Assembly: GCF_902459465.1 (NCBI RefSeq)
Contig: NC_047082.1
Coordinates: forward strand, 10,538,545-10,602,544
Source of the DNA: Asterias rubens
Taxonomy: Eukaryota > Echinodermata > Asteroidea > Forcipulatida > Asteriidae
Reading direction: 5' to 3'
DNA: 64,000 nucleotides
The notes below the pieces were generated by a model. That model was not told the DNA's origin, did not search any database, and saw nothing but the letters and a program-made list of their open reading frames with translations. Of this stretch, positions 63,440 through 64,000 are shown piece after piece (positions within the stretch are counted from its first letter, which is position 1; each line of letters begins with the position of its first letter). The translations under genes and the position numbers were made by a program.

Positions 63440-63700
63440 TCAAGGGCAGCGAATCGTGTCGCCATTAAAAAGAAAAGAAACGGAACTATACGAAAGGCGG
63501 AACCAAAAGTCGCACGCCAACCAGGGCAGACGACCAGTCCACGCCAACCTGTACTAGTCCACATCTTTGACAGCGAATCGTGACGCAGTTAAACGGAAGA
63601 GACGATCGTCTAAACCAAAGTTCAAAACCCAGCCAGGACAGAAGGTCAGTCCACACCTATTGAGGAACTGCACGGTGAACTGTCGCGTCAATTAGTATGG
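63440..63700 (+). repeat. Imperfect tandem duplication, basic in translation
   Basis: CAGCGAATCGTGTCGCCATT at 63448 and CAGCGAATCGTGACGCAGTT at 63570 each lead to AAACCAAA or ACCAAAAG, then CAGGGCAGACGACCAGTCCA versus CAGGACAGAAGGTCAGTCCA. The frames are lysine/arginine-rich and interrupted by stops. It could be a decayed coding repeat; no family was recognised. Confidence 0.45.
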
Positions 63701-64000
63701 ACAAACGATAGCAAAGCCAAACCTTGCAAGCTTTCAAAACAGAGGATTATTTGTCTCTTTTTAAGTGTATCATTATATTGATTTGCTCAATAATTGTTTT
63801 TTCTTCACACATGACCACGTCGAGAGATTTGTTAATCGAGAGGGGAACTAAATAAGAAAGCATGGAGGAAACCCCTGGAAAATGATGTAAAGATACACTG
63901 TTTGTTTCTGTTCTGAATGCTCATGGCATTTCAAAAGGATATAATGGGAGTACATGCATAAGTTAACGGATATGCATGGACCGTCCACATGATTATTGGT

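Noticed and set aside
1..64000. CRISPR array or prokaryotic operon structure
   Set aside because: Introns, SINEs and MITEs show a eukaryotic genome. The tandem repeats have no spacer pattern.

Overview
This window looks like nuclear DNA of a deuterostome invertebrate, most probably an echinoderm and perhaps a sea star. It is intron-rich and AT-leaning. It is packed with short inverted-repeat elements and tRNA-derived SINEs, and the palindromic word TACATGTA is very common. It holds a two-exon IL-17-like cytokine gene, a B-box (TRIM-type) coding exon and a THAP-domain gene, a mix typical of echinoderms. The species call is inference. Most of the window is non-coding.

Only three loci look like real protein-coding genes. 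(1) An IL-17 family cytokine on the plus strand: a 15-nt first coding exon at 50752-50766, an intron of about 4.6 kb, and a second exon at 55335-55844, giving a 174-residue secreted protein. (2) A B-box/coiled-coil exon of a TRIM-like protein on the minus strand (34761-35771), with no RING domain in view. (3) A two-exon THAP-domain protein on the minus strand (exon 1 at 42458-42519, exon 2 at 41198-41855), likely derived from or related to THAP transposases. Coding relics of transposons also occur: a Tc1 transposase C-terminus (33540-33866), a pogo/psq-type helix-turn-helix N-terminus (36069-36422), and LINE C-terminal fragments (about 33086, 34283-34567 and 58850-58990).

Layout. 1-9 kb: a Tc1-family end with a nested miniature inverted-repeat element (MITE), a tRNA-derived SINE, and copies of the family named here FA (about 370 bp, with GGACACTATTGGTAATT at both ends). 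9-24 kb: tandem triplications, SINEs, and several families of 350-380 bp elements with TTAAAGG...CCTTTAA ends. 24-33 kb: mostly unrecognised AT-rich DNA, then more FA copies and a perfect 73-bp palindrome. 33-37.5 kb: a Tc1 element, LINE tails, the B-box exon, a pogo fragment and an inverted pair of tRNA-Glu-like SINEs. 37.5-44 kb: a transposon with eight 11-bp subterminal repeats and an 8-bp target duplication, the THAP gene with a foldback element in its intron, and two foldbacks with 9-bp target duplications. 44-50 kb: an FA copy hit three times by one MITE family, and a foldback whose two ends are tRNA-like. 50-56 kb: the IL-17 gene, whose intron contains a 3x tandem repeat and a putative Penelope-like fragment with a hammerhead-like motif. 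56-64 kb: AT-rich DNA, a 24-bp minisatellite, a 189-bp SINE palindrome and further repeats.

The genes do not form a functional unit. The window reads as a lone cytokine gene and two transposon-associated gene fragments in a region repeatedly invaded by small mobile elements. All calls come from reading the sequence; no database search was possible.
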